DNA from: Muricea muricata
Taxonomy: Eukaryota > Cnidaria > Anthozoa > Malacalcyonacea > Plexauridae
DNA length: 64,000 nt
Reading direction: 5' to 3'
NCBI GenBank assembly: GCA_963855995.1
Contig: OY979723.1
Location: forward strand, 8,437,013-8,501,012
The number at the start of each line of letters is the position of its first letter. The stretch's first letter is position 1. The notes below the pieces were generated by a model. That model did no database searches and had not been told where the DNA came from. It worked only from the letters and a program-made list of their open reading frames with translations. Of this stretch, positions 23,035 through 33,899 are shown piece by piece. The translations under genes were made by a program, and so were the position numbers.

Positions 23035-23664
23035 CCCAATAATTTATTGGAGACAATAATTTTACTGGGATGCAACATTCGGATAGGGTGATTTAGTAGG
23101 GTGAGTAAAAACACCTGATATAGCTTTCATATTCAGATTAGCCACATGGCGACTGTAATTTGACAGAAATTACCTAAATATCTCAGGGTATACAGTGAAG
23201 CATATCAAATAAGTGAGCCATTAATTATCTAAAAGATAAATTTAATTCGCTGTGCACGTGGGAGTTAAAATGCATTCCAATTGTGGAAAAATAAATAAAA
23301 CTGTAGAAATTTGTATGGAACTATTTTTTCGCACAATTGACCACATGCCGCTGAATCTATCAGATCAGTAAAAAAGGAATTCAAATTATATAACAAAGCC
23401 TTGATATACCTTTTACGGCACCCGGCATACTTTTTTTCAAAAGAAAGAAAAACAAACGTTTAGAACGTTACATTGGTTTATCTAGTATGAAACCTCTCGC
23501 TGCTCTAAGTGCTTCAAATATTGACTAAGATCTTGTTCACATGAGAAATGAAACATAAGATGTGCAAGATCGTGTCTTTTTGTTCACGGTTGCCAGTATT
23601 TTAATATAATGAAGCCAACAATCATTAGTGCTGTGAAAAATACAAATATCAATGTGCAAACACA

Positions 23665-24338
23665 ATTCTCAAACTCATTAATAATTCATGATAAATAAAC
23701 CAATCGCAAACCCGTATTACATCACGTGCACAACTTTTGAAACCCCGTTAATAAGTTGAATTAATAATTAAGAAATTAGATAATAAAAGTCTTTAACATT
23801 AACCAAATGCGTTATAACAACATTTCTTAATTATAAACGCAGCAGACATACCAAACCAAATAATCACAAATTTACACACAATAGCCCATTATATTTTAAA
23901 ACTCATACTTTATTCACAAGAGTATTCAAAAAGACAACGCTCATGTTTCCTTCCCGCACTCATTTTGCAGCATTGCTTCAGTAAATAATGTCGTTTTTAA
24001 AGCAACGGCATACAATTGGGGAGTTCCGCTTAAACAATAAACAATTGAGAAGTTATTTCAACTGGTGGCTTGTGTTTTACCAGGGTTTCCAAATACTTAA
24101 GAACAATAGAATACACTCGGCTGTTTACCGCGCCACGTTTATTGTTCTTCAGAGCTTGTAAAGCACTCAAGACCATAAAAATCACTCGGCGTAAACGGCC
24201 TCGTGTTTTCATTGTCTTTCGTGCTTTACAAGCTCTAAAGAACAATAAACGTCGCTTGGTAAACAGCTCGTGTATTCTATTGCTTTCGCGTGTTTGGAAA
24301 CCCTGGTAAAACACTCGCACTCGTTTATGAAAAATTAC
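23665..24338 (-). mobile_element. Palindromic element, copy A
   Basis: The half from about 24069 to 24320 is a near palindrome: TTTACCAGGGTTTCCAAA at one end, TTTGGAAACCCTGGTAAAA at the other, with GAGCTTGTAAAGCAC and GTGCTTTACAAGCTC facing each other inside. The rest is non-palindromic. A second copy lies inverted at 38958-39693. Apparent ORFs on both strands are by-products of the palindrome. Confidence 0.75.
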
Positions 24339-25235
24339 ATATAAACAAAGAGTATTGTTAAAAGTTGGTATACGATAGTACTAATTCAAATCTGTCAAGT
24401 TAATACAATAAGTTGCAGCAAATTTGAATATGAAAGGCTCAGTCCGCTGTACTGAAAAAGAGTTCATCATCATTATCCATTCTTTAGTATACGGCATATA
24501 TGTCAAACCAGCCAACCGGCGCCGGTTTTGAATTGTATTTCACTCAAGAAACCTCACCAACACGTTTAATTAAGTCGTTAAATTGTTGAACTTTATATAA
24601 ATTCTGAAGTTACATGGAGAATTTGATACTGAAATCATATCGGTGGGGTTTGGAGGATGGCGCTTTTTCAAGATGCTGAGGTACTTATACAATCATGTAA
24701 CTTTGTAGTGTAAGTTTTTGTACAGCTTATCAAGCTAGAGGCGATTTAAATTGATCCGATATTGATTGGAATATCAGTCCTCGGCAAAAAGAAGGCGATA
24801 CATTTTATATGACAGGAGAGGTAAGCCTGACAGAGCAAAATCTCGGTGTTGGCAAGACGAGATCTCGCCTAGAAGGCTGAAAATGTTCCACGTAGCGGCA
24901 ATAGCTAGGGAAGACTGACACGCATGAGTGGGCTTCATTATTGAAAAACCTACTGAATACCAATTAAAGTCTTGAATTTGATGTTTTAAATTTACACCTT
25001 ATATTCGATAATTTTTTGGGGTTTATTCGAAAATTTAATTAGCAAACTTTGATTATGGATGACCTGAATGAAAATAGGGTACCATTACAGACAGTGCCGA
25101 AGCTAGCCTGAACGTTTGGTCATAGTATGCAAAAATTTCGGTGTTAATTAACGTTAGCCATGTAGCCACAATAAATACCTACCTAATATTAACACGTTTT
25201 TTGATCGGCTTTCTGCTACAATAGTGCAGTCATGA

Positions 25236-25388
25236 TCTATAGAGCGTTAATTCTTTGGGGGGGGGAGTCTTATTCATTTATTTACGTTCTGGCCGACGTA
25301 TTTCTTATAAAATCAACCTTATTTCAAACAAAATTCAGAACTTGAATATATTAGTATGCACCCCCCCCCCCCTAATTAACGCTCTAGA
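25236..25388. repeat. Inverted repeat with poly-G and poly-C arms
   Basis: Left end TCTATAGAGCGTTAATT followed by a G run at 25257-25266; right end a C run followed by TAATTAACGCTCTAGA. The outer 15 bp and the homopolymer runs are complementary across about 95 bp of AT-rich spacer. Confidence 0.7.
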
Positions 25389-25920
25389 ACTGTCTGCAAC
25401 AGTGATCGGTGTTTATGGTTCGCGGCGTTCTTTAGCGTTCTGCTGTCTTGATCAGCCAATCCCAGCAGCTGTTCGTATAGGTAAGTGGCGACCCCCTATT
25501 CATGTAGTCAGGGAGCGATGTAGCGACGTAGAGAAGTGATTATCTATGAAACTTTTACAAACTGGCCAGGTATTTTATAAATAATCTGAAAAGAATGTTT
25601 CGCATGGAAGCCAGTCAATGCGACCAGCCAATGAAAGCTAACCATAGCCCAGTTGACGACATAGTCTAAAAAACGGAACAGTGAATAGAACAGAGGCAAC
25701 AGCTGGAACAACTAGAAATTCTCATATTTTCAACAGATTTTCTTGGATTTGTTGTATTCTTATTTTCAGCAGTATAAAGCAGAACAGCAACAATTGTTTC
25801 AATCCAATGCTCGAGTATGAAATAGGCGTTACCTTGTTCATGCGACGGCTGGTTTAAATTGTCACAAAATAAAATTTTCGCAACATTACAAATAATGGAC
25901 AGTAGCGTCACTCAAGTGAA

Positions 25921-26030
25921 GTTTGTGTATCTGGGCATGTCGCATTACGCATGTTATTGCCATTATCCTAGCCAGTCGATTGCATTTTTTACCAATAAGG
26001 ACGGTGAATTAACTTGTCGCAACCATTAAA
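25921..26030 (+). repeat. Dispersed repeat (GCATTACGCAT family), copy 1
   Basis: Shares CGCATTACGCATxTTATT, CCATTATxC and CAGTCxATTGCATTTT blocks with 60815-60945 (same strand) and 62455-62595 (opposite strand). Confidence 0.55.
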
Positions 26031-26988
26031 CAGCTTCGTATAGGTTGCACTGCTGTTTCAAGTGTCATGCATGTTGACTGATGTTTTTTTTTTGCTTTTC
26101 GAGTGGGATGGGCTAGGGATGAACTTATTAGTATGTTATTGGTATTATTTTCTGAATGCTCTCATGTAAGCCATGATATTGTTGTACAAGGCTGGCTGGC
26201 ATGTCTTTTAAGTATAAATTTTAATTTCATTTTTTTATTTGAACATAAAGATTGTGGACGTGCGACCTCCAAACTAACACTCTCATCTGAAAGGCCTTTC
26301 ACGCACGCCTGATGCCACTGACCCTAAATTTGGGTATCAGTCTCAGAAATACCTTGTAATGACACCACTAAATATATGCCGTAAGTATACGGTGCGGACA
26401 ATAATGGTGATCGTAAGGATTCTAACACAGATTGAGCCACTGCTGTCGCCTTGCTGGTCGCTGCTGCTGTTGACATTGTTGCATCAAAGTTGCCAGATTT
26501 GAAGAAGGTAGGAGCAAGTAGATCTTAAGATATCCTTGGATATATTGCAATAATTGTCTTACACACTGATTATTTATTGCCAGTGACGTTCGTCGCCCGT
26601 CGCAGACAACAAGAATTTCGATATTGCGATAATCATTTTTTTGCCATTTTAAACAACAGTACAACAATGGTTTCAATGGTTTTCTTATGATTAAATTTAG
26701 AAAATTCACAAAAATAATACTGTATGCAATATAGCACGGCTAATCGAGGCATACAGTAAAAGACCAATAACTAATATAAATTAAAGAAGATAAAGATAAA
26801 GATGAATATAAAGATTTTTACACACTAAACCTGAATTAAAATTCATATTCTGAATTTTCTTCAATAAAAACAAACTTGCCGGCCATTGAGCTACCTGTTA
26901 ATGATTAATCGGCACAGTTCTGTACCAATGGACAATTTGCATTACAAACTAACATTCGCGATCTAGGTAAAAAGAAGGAAAACTTTTA

Positions 26989-27242
26989 CTACAGTTAGAA
27001 GGAGCATCTTAATATTAGTAAAATTGCAAAGTGGTGGAGAAATGTTGTAAAATACGGAAAATATAGCCCTGCGAAGTTTGCAAATTTTGTATATATTTCT
27101 TTACGTAAAAAATTGCACCTTTTTCCGCGCGTAATACAAGTTTGCAAAATTCGCAGGGCTATAATTATTCTCCGTATTTTACAACATTTCTCCACCAAAC
27201 TTTGCAATTCTACTAATTTTAAGATGCTCTTTTTAACTGTAG
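26989..27242. mobile_element. Near-perfect palindromic element
   Basis: Arms of about 105 bp start CTACAGTTAGAAGGAGCATC and end GATGCTCTTTTTAACTGTAG. Inside, TATAGCCCTGCGAA faces TTCGCAGGGCTATA around a central spacer of about 50 bp. No ORF. Related to 16297-16468 in the giant-gene intron. Likely a foldback MITE. Confidence 0.75.
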
Positions 27243-28118
27243 TATAATATTTCGTTTTTTCTGTCTAGTTCGACCTTTAGACTATTATGAAAATTGTCAA
27301 TCAGAATCAAGTAAACCAACAAAAATGATATTTTCAGTGTATATTTGGAACTGCGGCTAGGATTTAAAATTTTTTGTCATTTTGTCTGGAGAGAATACAA
27401 TATGTATTAGTATGAATAGCTGCATTTCTGCCAAGTAGTTTTAATATAAATAATGACGCTGTCTAGTAACACGCTTCTTACTTATTTTAAATCTTCTCTG
27501 GCGTTAGACAGAGGAGAAAATGTTAAATGTTATTGTCGTCGTATGTTATCGATTAACACGTGTGACATGACATGATGCCTAATTGAATTTAGTCGTGATC
27601 TTCTACTTACATTATACTGTAAAATATTGAAATTGTCAAATCAAAAGCTAATTTTGCACCACGTGAGTATGGAACTTATCATCATATCATATCAATAAGT
27701 TATTGTTTATATCCCCATGTTGCGTCCATCTGAAACTATTTACCCATCAGACATTATTTATGTCACATGGGCACTCCGATCCCGGCTCCAGTGAATTTAT
27801 AGAAAGCCTCCAATTCTTTTAAGACTCAATTTAAATTCACCTTCTTTCATTATGTAAAAATCATGTTTCGGCATCAATCTATCATACTATTTTCACAGTT
27901 TTCTTGTTTACGGTACAGTAGAATTAATTTCAGTATATACGCGATTATATTTAGTTGCATTTATAATTATCGCTTTTAATTGCCTTGATCATGCTAAATA
28001 TCATAAATAGAAGGAAAGAATAAGTATGAAATTGATCGCGTTTGTAGTGCTTGATTACAAAAATGGAGGCGGTGTACATATTTGACTATAGGCCAATGAT
28101 TACATAAACATATTAAGG

Positions 28119-28124
28119 TTTATT
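28119..28124 (-). promoter_or_regulatory. Candidate poly(A) signal for the coiled-coil/HEPN-like gene
   Basis: AATAAA on the minus strand only 6 nt after the stop codon, implying a very short 3' UTR. Confidence 0.5.
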
Positions 28125-28130
28125 GATAAA

Positions 28131-29201
28131 TTAGTTAAAATAGTCTTCCACTATCTTGATACCAACGTTCCACAAATGCTTTGGTAAGAAGTCAGGTATA
28201 TGCAACTTTGCCATGTCACGAGGTAGCTGTTTGACTTTTTCATCTGGTACCTGAAGCAACTCTTGTAATATTATCAGAGCTTCACTTTCATTCGTCCCTT
28301 CCTCAGGAGGGGAACGTTCTGCGATATTCCAGGCAAGTTTTCCCAGACGCTCGCTGTTTTCTTCTTTTATAAAATCGAAGATAAGAAAATAGTAGTTTTC
28401 GATTGTAGAATTGTCGATGTACGTTTTTAAGCACTCTTTCGCTTTTTCGTGCTCAATATTTTGTAGACCATTTTTAATGTCTTCATAGTTACGATCCCAC
28501 GAGATTATTGTTTTGAAGGCCTGATCAATTTTGCGCTTTTCCCGTTGAGGGTTATTGAAATACAGACGTGTGGTCGATTTGCGATTCAAGGAAGCCGCTA
28601 ACCGCCCGAACTTCATTAGACTTGCTGCCATCTTTAGCATGTTCACTATGTCCGCCATCCGTTCTCTGTCATACTTGGACAATTTCTTGAATTCTGCCAA
28701 TTGATCAAGGTCATCAATATCGCTCAAAGAAGGATGCGCAATTTCATTTCTGTCTTCCCGCAGTTCAAATTTCAACGATTCATGCTGACGTGACCACTTT
28801 ATGGAAAGTTTGTTTTGTATTTCTAACCAGTAGTTGCGTGTGGGTTTGCGTACATCCAAATAATCATACATTTGGCGAAACTTGCCAAATTCCTTGATAT
28901 GCTCCCTGGGGTCGTCAACGACAAATCTTGCCATATGGGCATCAAATGCCCATGTTATTTGCGCCACAATTAATTTCTCCTCTTTGGTTTCATTTTCTCT
29001 TCTCAGATTTTCTACTTCCTTCTTTAAACTCTGTACGTCGCTTTGAAGAATTTTGATATTATCCTGAAGCTTTTTAAGAAATACGCAAATTCGTTTATGC
29101 AATTGTTGAAATCGTTCTTTAAGTTCAGTGTCTGCAATTTCGTTTTCTAGGCCTTCAAGTGTTGCGAGAATATTTTGTAGTTCTTGCTCGTCTTTATCCA
29201 T
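28131..29201 (-). CDS. Coiled-coil protein with HEPN-like RNxxxH motif
   Basis: A 356-residue predicted cytosolic protein with no signal peptide or membrane helix. ATG at 29201 was chosen because it is the first true ATG and has A at -3 and G at +4; the frame is open five codons further upstream. Residues about 3-80 are charged heptad-like helix (coiled coil). The middle contains WAFDAHMARFVVDD and then REDRNEIAHP, where R151-N152-H156 matches the RNxxxH signature of HEPN ribonuclease-type domains. The C-terminal 150 residues are helical and unrecognised. Upstream on the minus strand, TTTGTTTTAG ends at 29242, so a 5' non-coding exon is likely. Codon use and the clean frame suggest a living gene. 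The HEPN assignment rests on one short motif. Confidence 0.85.
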   Translation of the reverse strand: MDKDEQELQNILATLEGLENEIADTELKERFQQLHKRICVFLKKLQDNIKILQSDVQSLKKEVENLRRENETKEEKLIVAQITWAFDAHMARFVVDDPREHIKEFGKFRQMYDYLDVRKPTRNYWLEIQNKLSIKWSRQHESLKFELREDRNEIAHPSLSDIDDLDQLAEFKKLSKYDRERMADIVNMLKMAASLMKFGRLAASLNRKSTTRLYFNNPQREKRKIDQAFKTIISWDRNYEDIKNGLQNIEHEKAKECLKTYIDNSTIENYYFLIFDFIKEENSERLGKLAWNIAERSPPEEGTNESEALIILQELLQVPDEKVKQLPRDMAKLHIPDFLPKHLWNVGIKIVEDYFN

Positions 29202-29743
29202 CCTTGCACTTTGCACTGAGCGTTGTCGCGTTTCCTCTCTCCTAAAACAAAGTTAGCATGTAATATTTACGTTGGAATTTGGTTAAGAGACGAGCAAATT
29301 TCCTCATCAACTGGCTTATTGCAGATCGAAGTATTCCTACATTTAATTGGGGAAAAGACTCCAAAGTAACAAGGTCAGGCGGTATGTTTCTCGAATTTTT
29401 TAAAACTTTGATACATGCACTGAATCGTTTAAAGGTGGGTTACAGTCTCTTCTACGCATGTGCGGGTTGTGTTATCATTTTTTGTTTTTGTTTTGATCAA
29501 CTTCAACGGCGCAACATGAGTATAGTGGAAACTCAAAATTACAGATATAATACTTTCGCGATGAGCGAGGAGTGATGCGTTTCAACAGTATTTTAAATAA
29601 CTGAAACTTTAAATTATTATGATTCAAAGAGGCTGGGTGAAACTTTCTGTAAGTGACTGTGATTTACGATGCATTGACATGACGCAAAATTGTTCGAAGC
29701 GGCGAAGCGAGATGCGGAAATTGCGAGTATGAATATCTGGTAT

Positions 29744-30269
29744 TTAAACGAAATAGCAACAAAAATTTTTATCGTTGAGTTGAAAGAGATCCAAATCAAT
29801 ACATAGAAGTCTATTACAGAATTTTTACATCTGCCTTATTTCTTGAGATATTTCGATTAGAAATATTAAGTTGTCCGCTATCTTGCATATTTGTGGATAT
29901 ACATGATACGTCACAACTGAGGTAACGCAATTTTGTTTTCCTATGAAACATTGATTAATATTATTCGCCCATAACCGCACATACGGTAAGTGCTCTGGAT
30001 TTCTGCACGGGCTAAGAAGGTTTGAAACAATATTTGATTGTTGGTAGCTATCTACAAGTAGTTTTGAATGGCTTATACCTGTTGTGACGTCACCAAAACA
30101 TAGTAAATGAGGTTAAAAATGAATCCATGATGGCGGACAGTTCGTTGATTTGGGTGAAATATCTCCAGATGTAAAACAGATACAAAAATTTTCTAATAGC
30201 CTTCTATATATTGTCTTTGAATATCTTTCAAATAAGACAAATTAAATTTTTGTTGCCATTTCCCTTTAA
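29744..30269 (-). mobile_element. TTAA-bounded inverted-repeat element, copy 2
   Basis: 526 bp, nearly the same length as copy 1 (525 bp) and in opposite orientation. The right end is intact GTTGCCATTTCCCTTTAA; the left end has mutated. It keeps the TGACGTCA site and the ATGGCGGACA segment. It lies in the presumed 5' intron of the HEPN-like gene. Confidence 0.85.
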
Positions 30270-30515
30270 ATTGTTAGTTTATCTAGGAGGTTGATGTGTC
30301 TGGAAGTGTTAATTTTGTGTCTCATGCATAATAATATACTGTATTTCACACTGCAGTTATTCTGCATACAATTTTTTGCTTTAGAGAACGGTTAACATAC
30401 AAATTGTACATATTACTACAAATTGTAATCAGTCCAAATTCAATAATGCAACATAAGCACAATATCTGATCCCGTCGTGATAATATATAATCTAAACACA
30501 ATATAATGTTCTCAC

Positions 30516-30600
30516 CTAGCCGCACGCCATAGAGAAGATTTCAGTTGCTCTATCGAAAAATGAAATCGTAGTTTTGATCTGAAGTTTGACATACAGTAAT
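30516..30600 (-). other. Candidate 5' non-coding exon of the HEPN-like gene
   Basis: On the minus strand GGCTAG is followed by the donor GTGAGAAC at 30515. Splicing to the acceptor at 29242 would join it to the coding exon. The segment holds a tiny ATGGCGTGCGGCTAG reading frame, which would act as an upstream ORF. The upstream limit is arbitrary; this is a guess from splice signals alone. Confidence 0.3.
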
Positions 30601-30968
30601 TTTCGCTAATTTTGTCTTCTGCTGAATCGCTGACGGGCTTTAGGACCAGTTCGGTTCGTTTATTGTGGTGTTAAATTTGCCTAATCTATTTACCTCGTAT
30701 TTGACATGAATAACGCTCAAATGCACGGATCGAAATTGTAGAGAATATGATGATCTAACTATCGAATAGTTCGAAGCGAGACGAAACGACAATATGGTAT
30801 ATGGTACAAACGTGTCCCTAACTTACATATATAGCACAAACGTGTCCCCATTTTATTTGTTAAATCAGCCTTTCGGTTACGTCAAAACATCCTTAAGCTA
30901 GCAACGGAAAATTTTGATCACGTGGTGCAGAAATTAGACAGCGGAACAGACGATCATGCACGCTATAT

Positions 30969-31111
30969 TGGAAAAGACTGGCACTTATAGAAAAGACGGA
31001 CACTTGTGAAAAAGACGGACACTTGTGTAAAAGACAGGCACTTATGAAAAAGACGAGCACTTATGGAAAAGACGGGCACTTATGAAAAAGACGAGCACTT
31101 ATGGAAAAGAC
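30969..31111 (+). repeat. Minisatellite, 19-20 bp unit
   Basis: About seven tandem copies of AAAAGACGGGCACTTATGA with variants (GGACACTTGTG, CGAGCACTTATGG). Later units alternate GGGC and GAGC types, suggesting a higher-order dimer. Confidence 0.85.
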
Positions 31112-31407
31112 GGGAATAAAGCATTTAAAAGCAAGATTTTTTACTCACACCGGGCACAACCAGTATTACACATATAATACGTCATACAAAAGATCTTTAG
31201 GCATCTTTAGGACGCACAGAAAATCGAATTATTGACCATCGAATTAAGTGCCTTTTCCAATGTTCGCCTATATGGACTCCTATATGCGTTTCATAATTGG
31301 ACTTCCTCGTACTTAAATAAAAGGACGCATTTAACATTTTAATGACTTCAATAATAACTGTCTTTTTTGCGTTATTTACATTGTATTTTTGGTCAGTTAT
31401 ATATATC

Positions 31408-31446
31408 AGGTCATTGTGGCCTTATTTTGAACCCAGTGCAAACGCA
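31408..31446. repeat. 39-bp direct repeat, left copy
   Basis: Starts AGGTCATTGTGGCC and ends GTGCAAACGCA; identical to 33893-33931. It abuts the left edge of the 387-bp duplicated segment (31447-31833). Confidence 0.85.
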
Positions 31447-31526
31447 TTAATGTATCAACGCTTTTGATTTAACCGCTACGACAACAAAATAGACAAACAA
31501 GTAATTGTGTGGGAGAGATAGGTCGT

Positions 31527-31833
31527 TGAGGGTGAAGTACTCCGGTAGTAAAAAACTAATTACATAGCATTGTTAGTGTTATCATAGACTCATAAATATG
31601 CAAGCTTGTATAACCTAGCGGGGTGTATATATGCCCGCTAGGCGACTGGATGCCTTGGGGTTACAATCCCCATCAGGCAATGTTAGAGGGGTTACAATCC
31701 CCCATAACATTAACCTGCCCAAGGGGTTACAATCCCCTTGGACAGTTCCTAAAACTTGCATGGAATATATATTTACAATAAATAATGTGAGTCTATGGGC
31801 CAGAAAGTGATCATTAGGAGCACTTCAACCCCA
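31527..31833 (+). mobile_element. Hairpin-crowned foldback element, copy 1
   Basis: Terminal inverted repeats TGAGGGTGAAGTACTCC and GGAGCACTTCAACCCCA. Inside, ATAGACTCA pairs with TGAGTCTAT and ATGCAAG with CTTGCAT, enclosing four consecutive hairpins. These are CCTAGCGGG/CCCGCTAGG (31614-31642), and three with a GGGG-TTACAAT-CCCC head at about 31652-31677, 31682-31708 and 31714-31745. The predicted fold is a rod with a cloverleaf-like crown. No ORF. It is part of a 387-bp segment (31447-31833) repeated at 32598-32984 with about four differences. Confidence 0.8.
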
Positions 31834-31921
31834 AGACCAAAATTTTATTCATATTGAAATAAAACCAAATCCAAATAACAAACCCTCATAATTTCAGATA
31901 GACTACTATATTATATTACAT

Positions 31922-31988
31922 TGTCTGTGTGCATCTTCCAATGTCCATTTCCGATTGTTCCTCTCCGTTGTTAATTCCGATGAGATGG
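31922..31988 (+). repeat. 67-bp direct repeat flanking crown copy 2, left
   Basis: TGTCTGTGTGCAT...TTCCAATGTC...GATTGTTCCT block, repeated at 32168-32234 with a few differences. The two copies bracket the partial crown at 31993-32166. Confidence 0.75.
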
Positions 31989-31992
31989 ATTA

Positions 31993-32166
31993 CCTAGCGG
32001 GGTGTATATATGCCCGCTAGGTGACTGGAGCCCTTGGGGTTACAATCCCCATCAGGCAATGTTAGAGGGGTTACAATCCCCCATAACATTAACCTGTCCA
32101 AGAGGTTACAATCCCCTTGGACAGTTCCTAGAACTTGCATGGATTATGTTTACCATAAATAATGCG
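31993..32166 (+). mobile_element. Hairpin-crowned element, copy 2 (crown only)
   Basis: Contains the same four hairpins, CCTAGCGGG to CCCCTTGGACAG, but lacks the outer terminal inverted repeats. The last hairpin has GAGG in place of GGGG in its left arm. Bracketed by 67-bp direct repeats. Confidence 0.75.
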
Positions 32167-32677
32167 ATGTCTGTGTGCATATTCCAATGTCTATTTTCAG
32201 ATTGTTCCTGTCCGTTGTTAGCCCTGATGAGGTGGGTGGGTGGGGAAACAATTTCGTGCTCCCTATCGTATCTCTCTCAAGTTTAGAACAAATTGATACC
32301 TAATAAATGCGCCTCATCCGTTTATATCCTATGGAAACTATTTCTATTGGTTGATCAATGTCAACAAAGACAATATTGTCTGTCTATTAGTTGTTGGATT
32401 ACATTTGACATGATGCGCAAATGTTTGCATCGTGCACAGCGCGTGATCGCTGATGTATTAGGTTAATGACTGACAATTGCGCACGACGTGAAATTCCGCG
32501 CACTTGGACAATCTCCAACAAATGTAAGAACTTTGAACAATGTTAGCAGCATTTCTCCATTAACTTTAATTTATAATCCGGATATTATAAATTGGCTTTA
32601 ATGTATCAACGCTTTTGATTTAACCGCTACGACAACAAAATAGACAAACAAGTAATTGTGTGGGAGAGATGGGTCGT

Positions 32678-32984
32678 TGAGGGTGAAGTACTCCGGTAGT
32701 AAAAAACTAATTACATAGCATTGTTAGTGTTATCATAGACTCATAAATATGCAAGCTTGTATAACCTAGCGGGGTGTATATATGCCCGCTAGGCGACTGG
32801 ATGCCTTGGGGTTACAATCCCCATCAGGCAACGTTAGAGGGGTTACAATCCCCCATAACATTAACCTGTCCAAAGGGTTACAATCCCCTTGGACAGTTCC
32901 TAAAACTTGCATGGAATATATATTTACAATAAATAATGTGAGTCTATGGGCCAGAAAGTGATCATTAGGAGCACTTCAACCCCA
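32678..32984 (+). mobile_element. Hairpin-crowned foldback element, copy 3
   Basis: Near-identical to copy 1. It differs at a base in the left flank of the TIR, at one base between hairpins 2 and 3, and at two bases in the left arm of hairpin 4 (TCCAAAGGG against CCCAAGGGG). The duplicated segment begins at 32598 and ends exactly at the right TIR end, 32984. Confidence 0.8.
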
Positions 32985-33638
32985 CAAATACACAGAATGT
33001 GTATTCCCCATAGACGAGCAACCCAGCTCCCACAATAGCTGTAATCGTATAGTGGACAGCTTTAGCCAGCGATGGTAAGACCTGCTGTTTGAGCACTGCC
33101 ATTGGTTATACTACAGCTGGATCATCAGGGAGGCCGGGAAAAACCTGAAAGACAGGAAACCTGGATGGGGCCATAACAATTACCAGCAGCTTCCCCACAA
33201 AGCTTCTATATTACAATTATGTGATCAAACCATTGGCAATGCGGTAAGCACAGCTGACCATGCTAGCATTTTTTTTTGACATATATTTATGATGCGTTTT
33301 AAATCTGTTCCACCTACAGCCGGTTTGAATCTTACAATGAAAAATTTTCTTTTAAGAAATTCTTGTCAATACTAGGGCATCGCGTCTGGTTGGTTATTTG
33401 TCGAAATGTTCTTATTAGGCAGTTGCTTAGACAAAACAAAAAAATCTTACCCGCCTGCATGAATTTTCTTGAAGTATGGCCCCAGGAACCTAGTGACAAT
33501 TATTACCATACGGCACGCTCTCTCCCGGTCGATCGCTCTGAGGTCCCACGTTTGACGTTGGGGTCATTGAAATGTCTGTTGTACCGACCTCGTTTTCGTC
33601 GCGAATGGCAATAACAGGATTGCTGCTGTTATTATATT

Positions 33639-33899
33639 TCATTGAGGTGGCGAGTTGGACATGGCTTCGACTGCAGCACGGGCCTCATTGCCCGCTATTT
33701 CTGCCACCAATTCTTCGACGCTGCGGCTAGAAATTGTCTGTATTTGCGCCAACTGGTCTTCCAAAAGTAGAGATGATCGAGTATCGTCAGTCTGTAGCGA
33801 TGTCGTAGGGTTACTCACCACCGTCGGCGTCGAAATAGCTGCGTGTTTCTCGAGCCGTGAAATCAAACCCCTTCTCGACACAGACGACACAGAGGTCAT
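33639..33899 (-). CDS. Small unrecognised ORF (86 aa)
   Basis: ATG at 33899 has A at -3. The product is polar, Ser/Thr-rich at the start (MTSVSSVSRRGLISRLEKH), then helical and acidic (SVEELVAEIAGNEARAAVEA). Composition looks coding, but I do not recognise it. Its start lies inside the 39-bp repeat whose other copy is at 31408-31446, which hints that it belongs to a transposable element. Could be a truncated element gene or a chance ORF. Confidence 0.35.
   Translation of the reverse strand: MTSVSSVSRRGLISRLEKHAAISTPTVVSNPTTSLQTDDTRSSLLLEDQLAQIQTISSRSVEELVAEIAGNEARAAVEAMSNSPPQ

Larger units (their letters stand above)
22312..28110. other. Gene-poor interval with dispersed repeats
   Basis: No convincing coding sequence. 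The interval holds an interstitial CCCTAA-like stretch (22988-23034), a palindromic element (23665-24338), a poly-G/poly-C inverted repeat (25236-25388), a dispersed repeat (25921-26030) and a strong palindrome (26989-27242). Between these the DNA is AT-rich. Confidence 0.6.

Noticed and set aside
24030-24320. Overlapping ORFs of 79-96 codons on both strands at 24.0-24.3 kb and 38.9-39.2 kb
   Set aside because: They fall in the palindromic element; mirrored peptides on both strands are a product of the inverted repeat, not coding.
26422-26709. Minus-strand 95-codon ORF with a Gln-rich end
   Set aside because: The Gln-rich part comes from CTG/TTG simple sequence; no splice context or motif supports it.
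31614-31745. CRISPR-like array (repeated GGGGTTACAATCCCC)
   Set aside because: Units are hairpins of different stem sequence with no constant-length spacers, and the surroundings are animal nuclear DNA.
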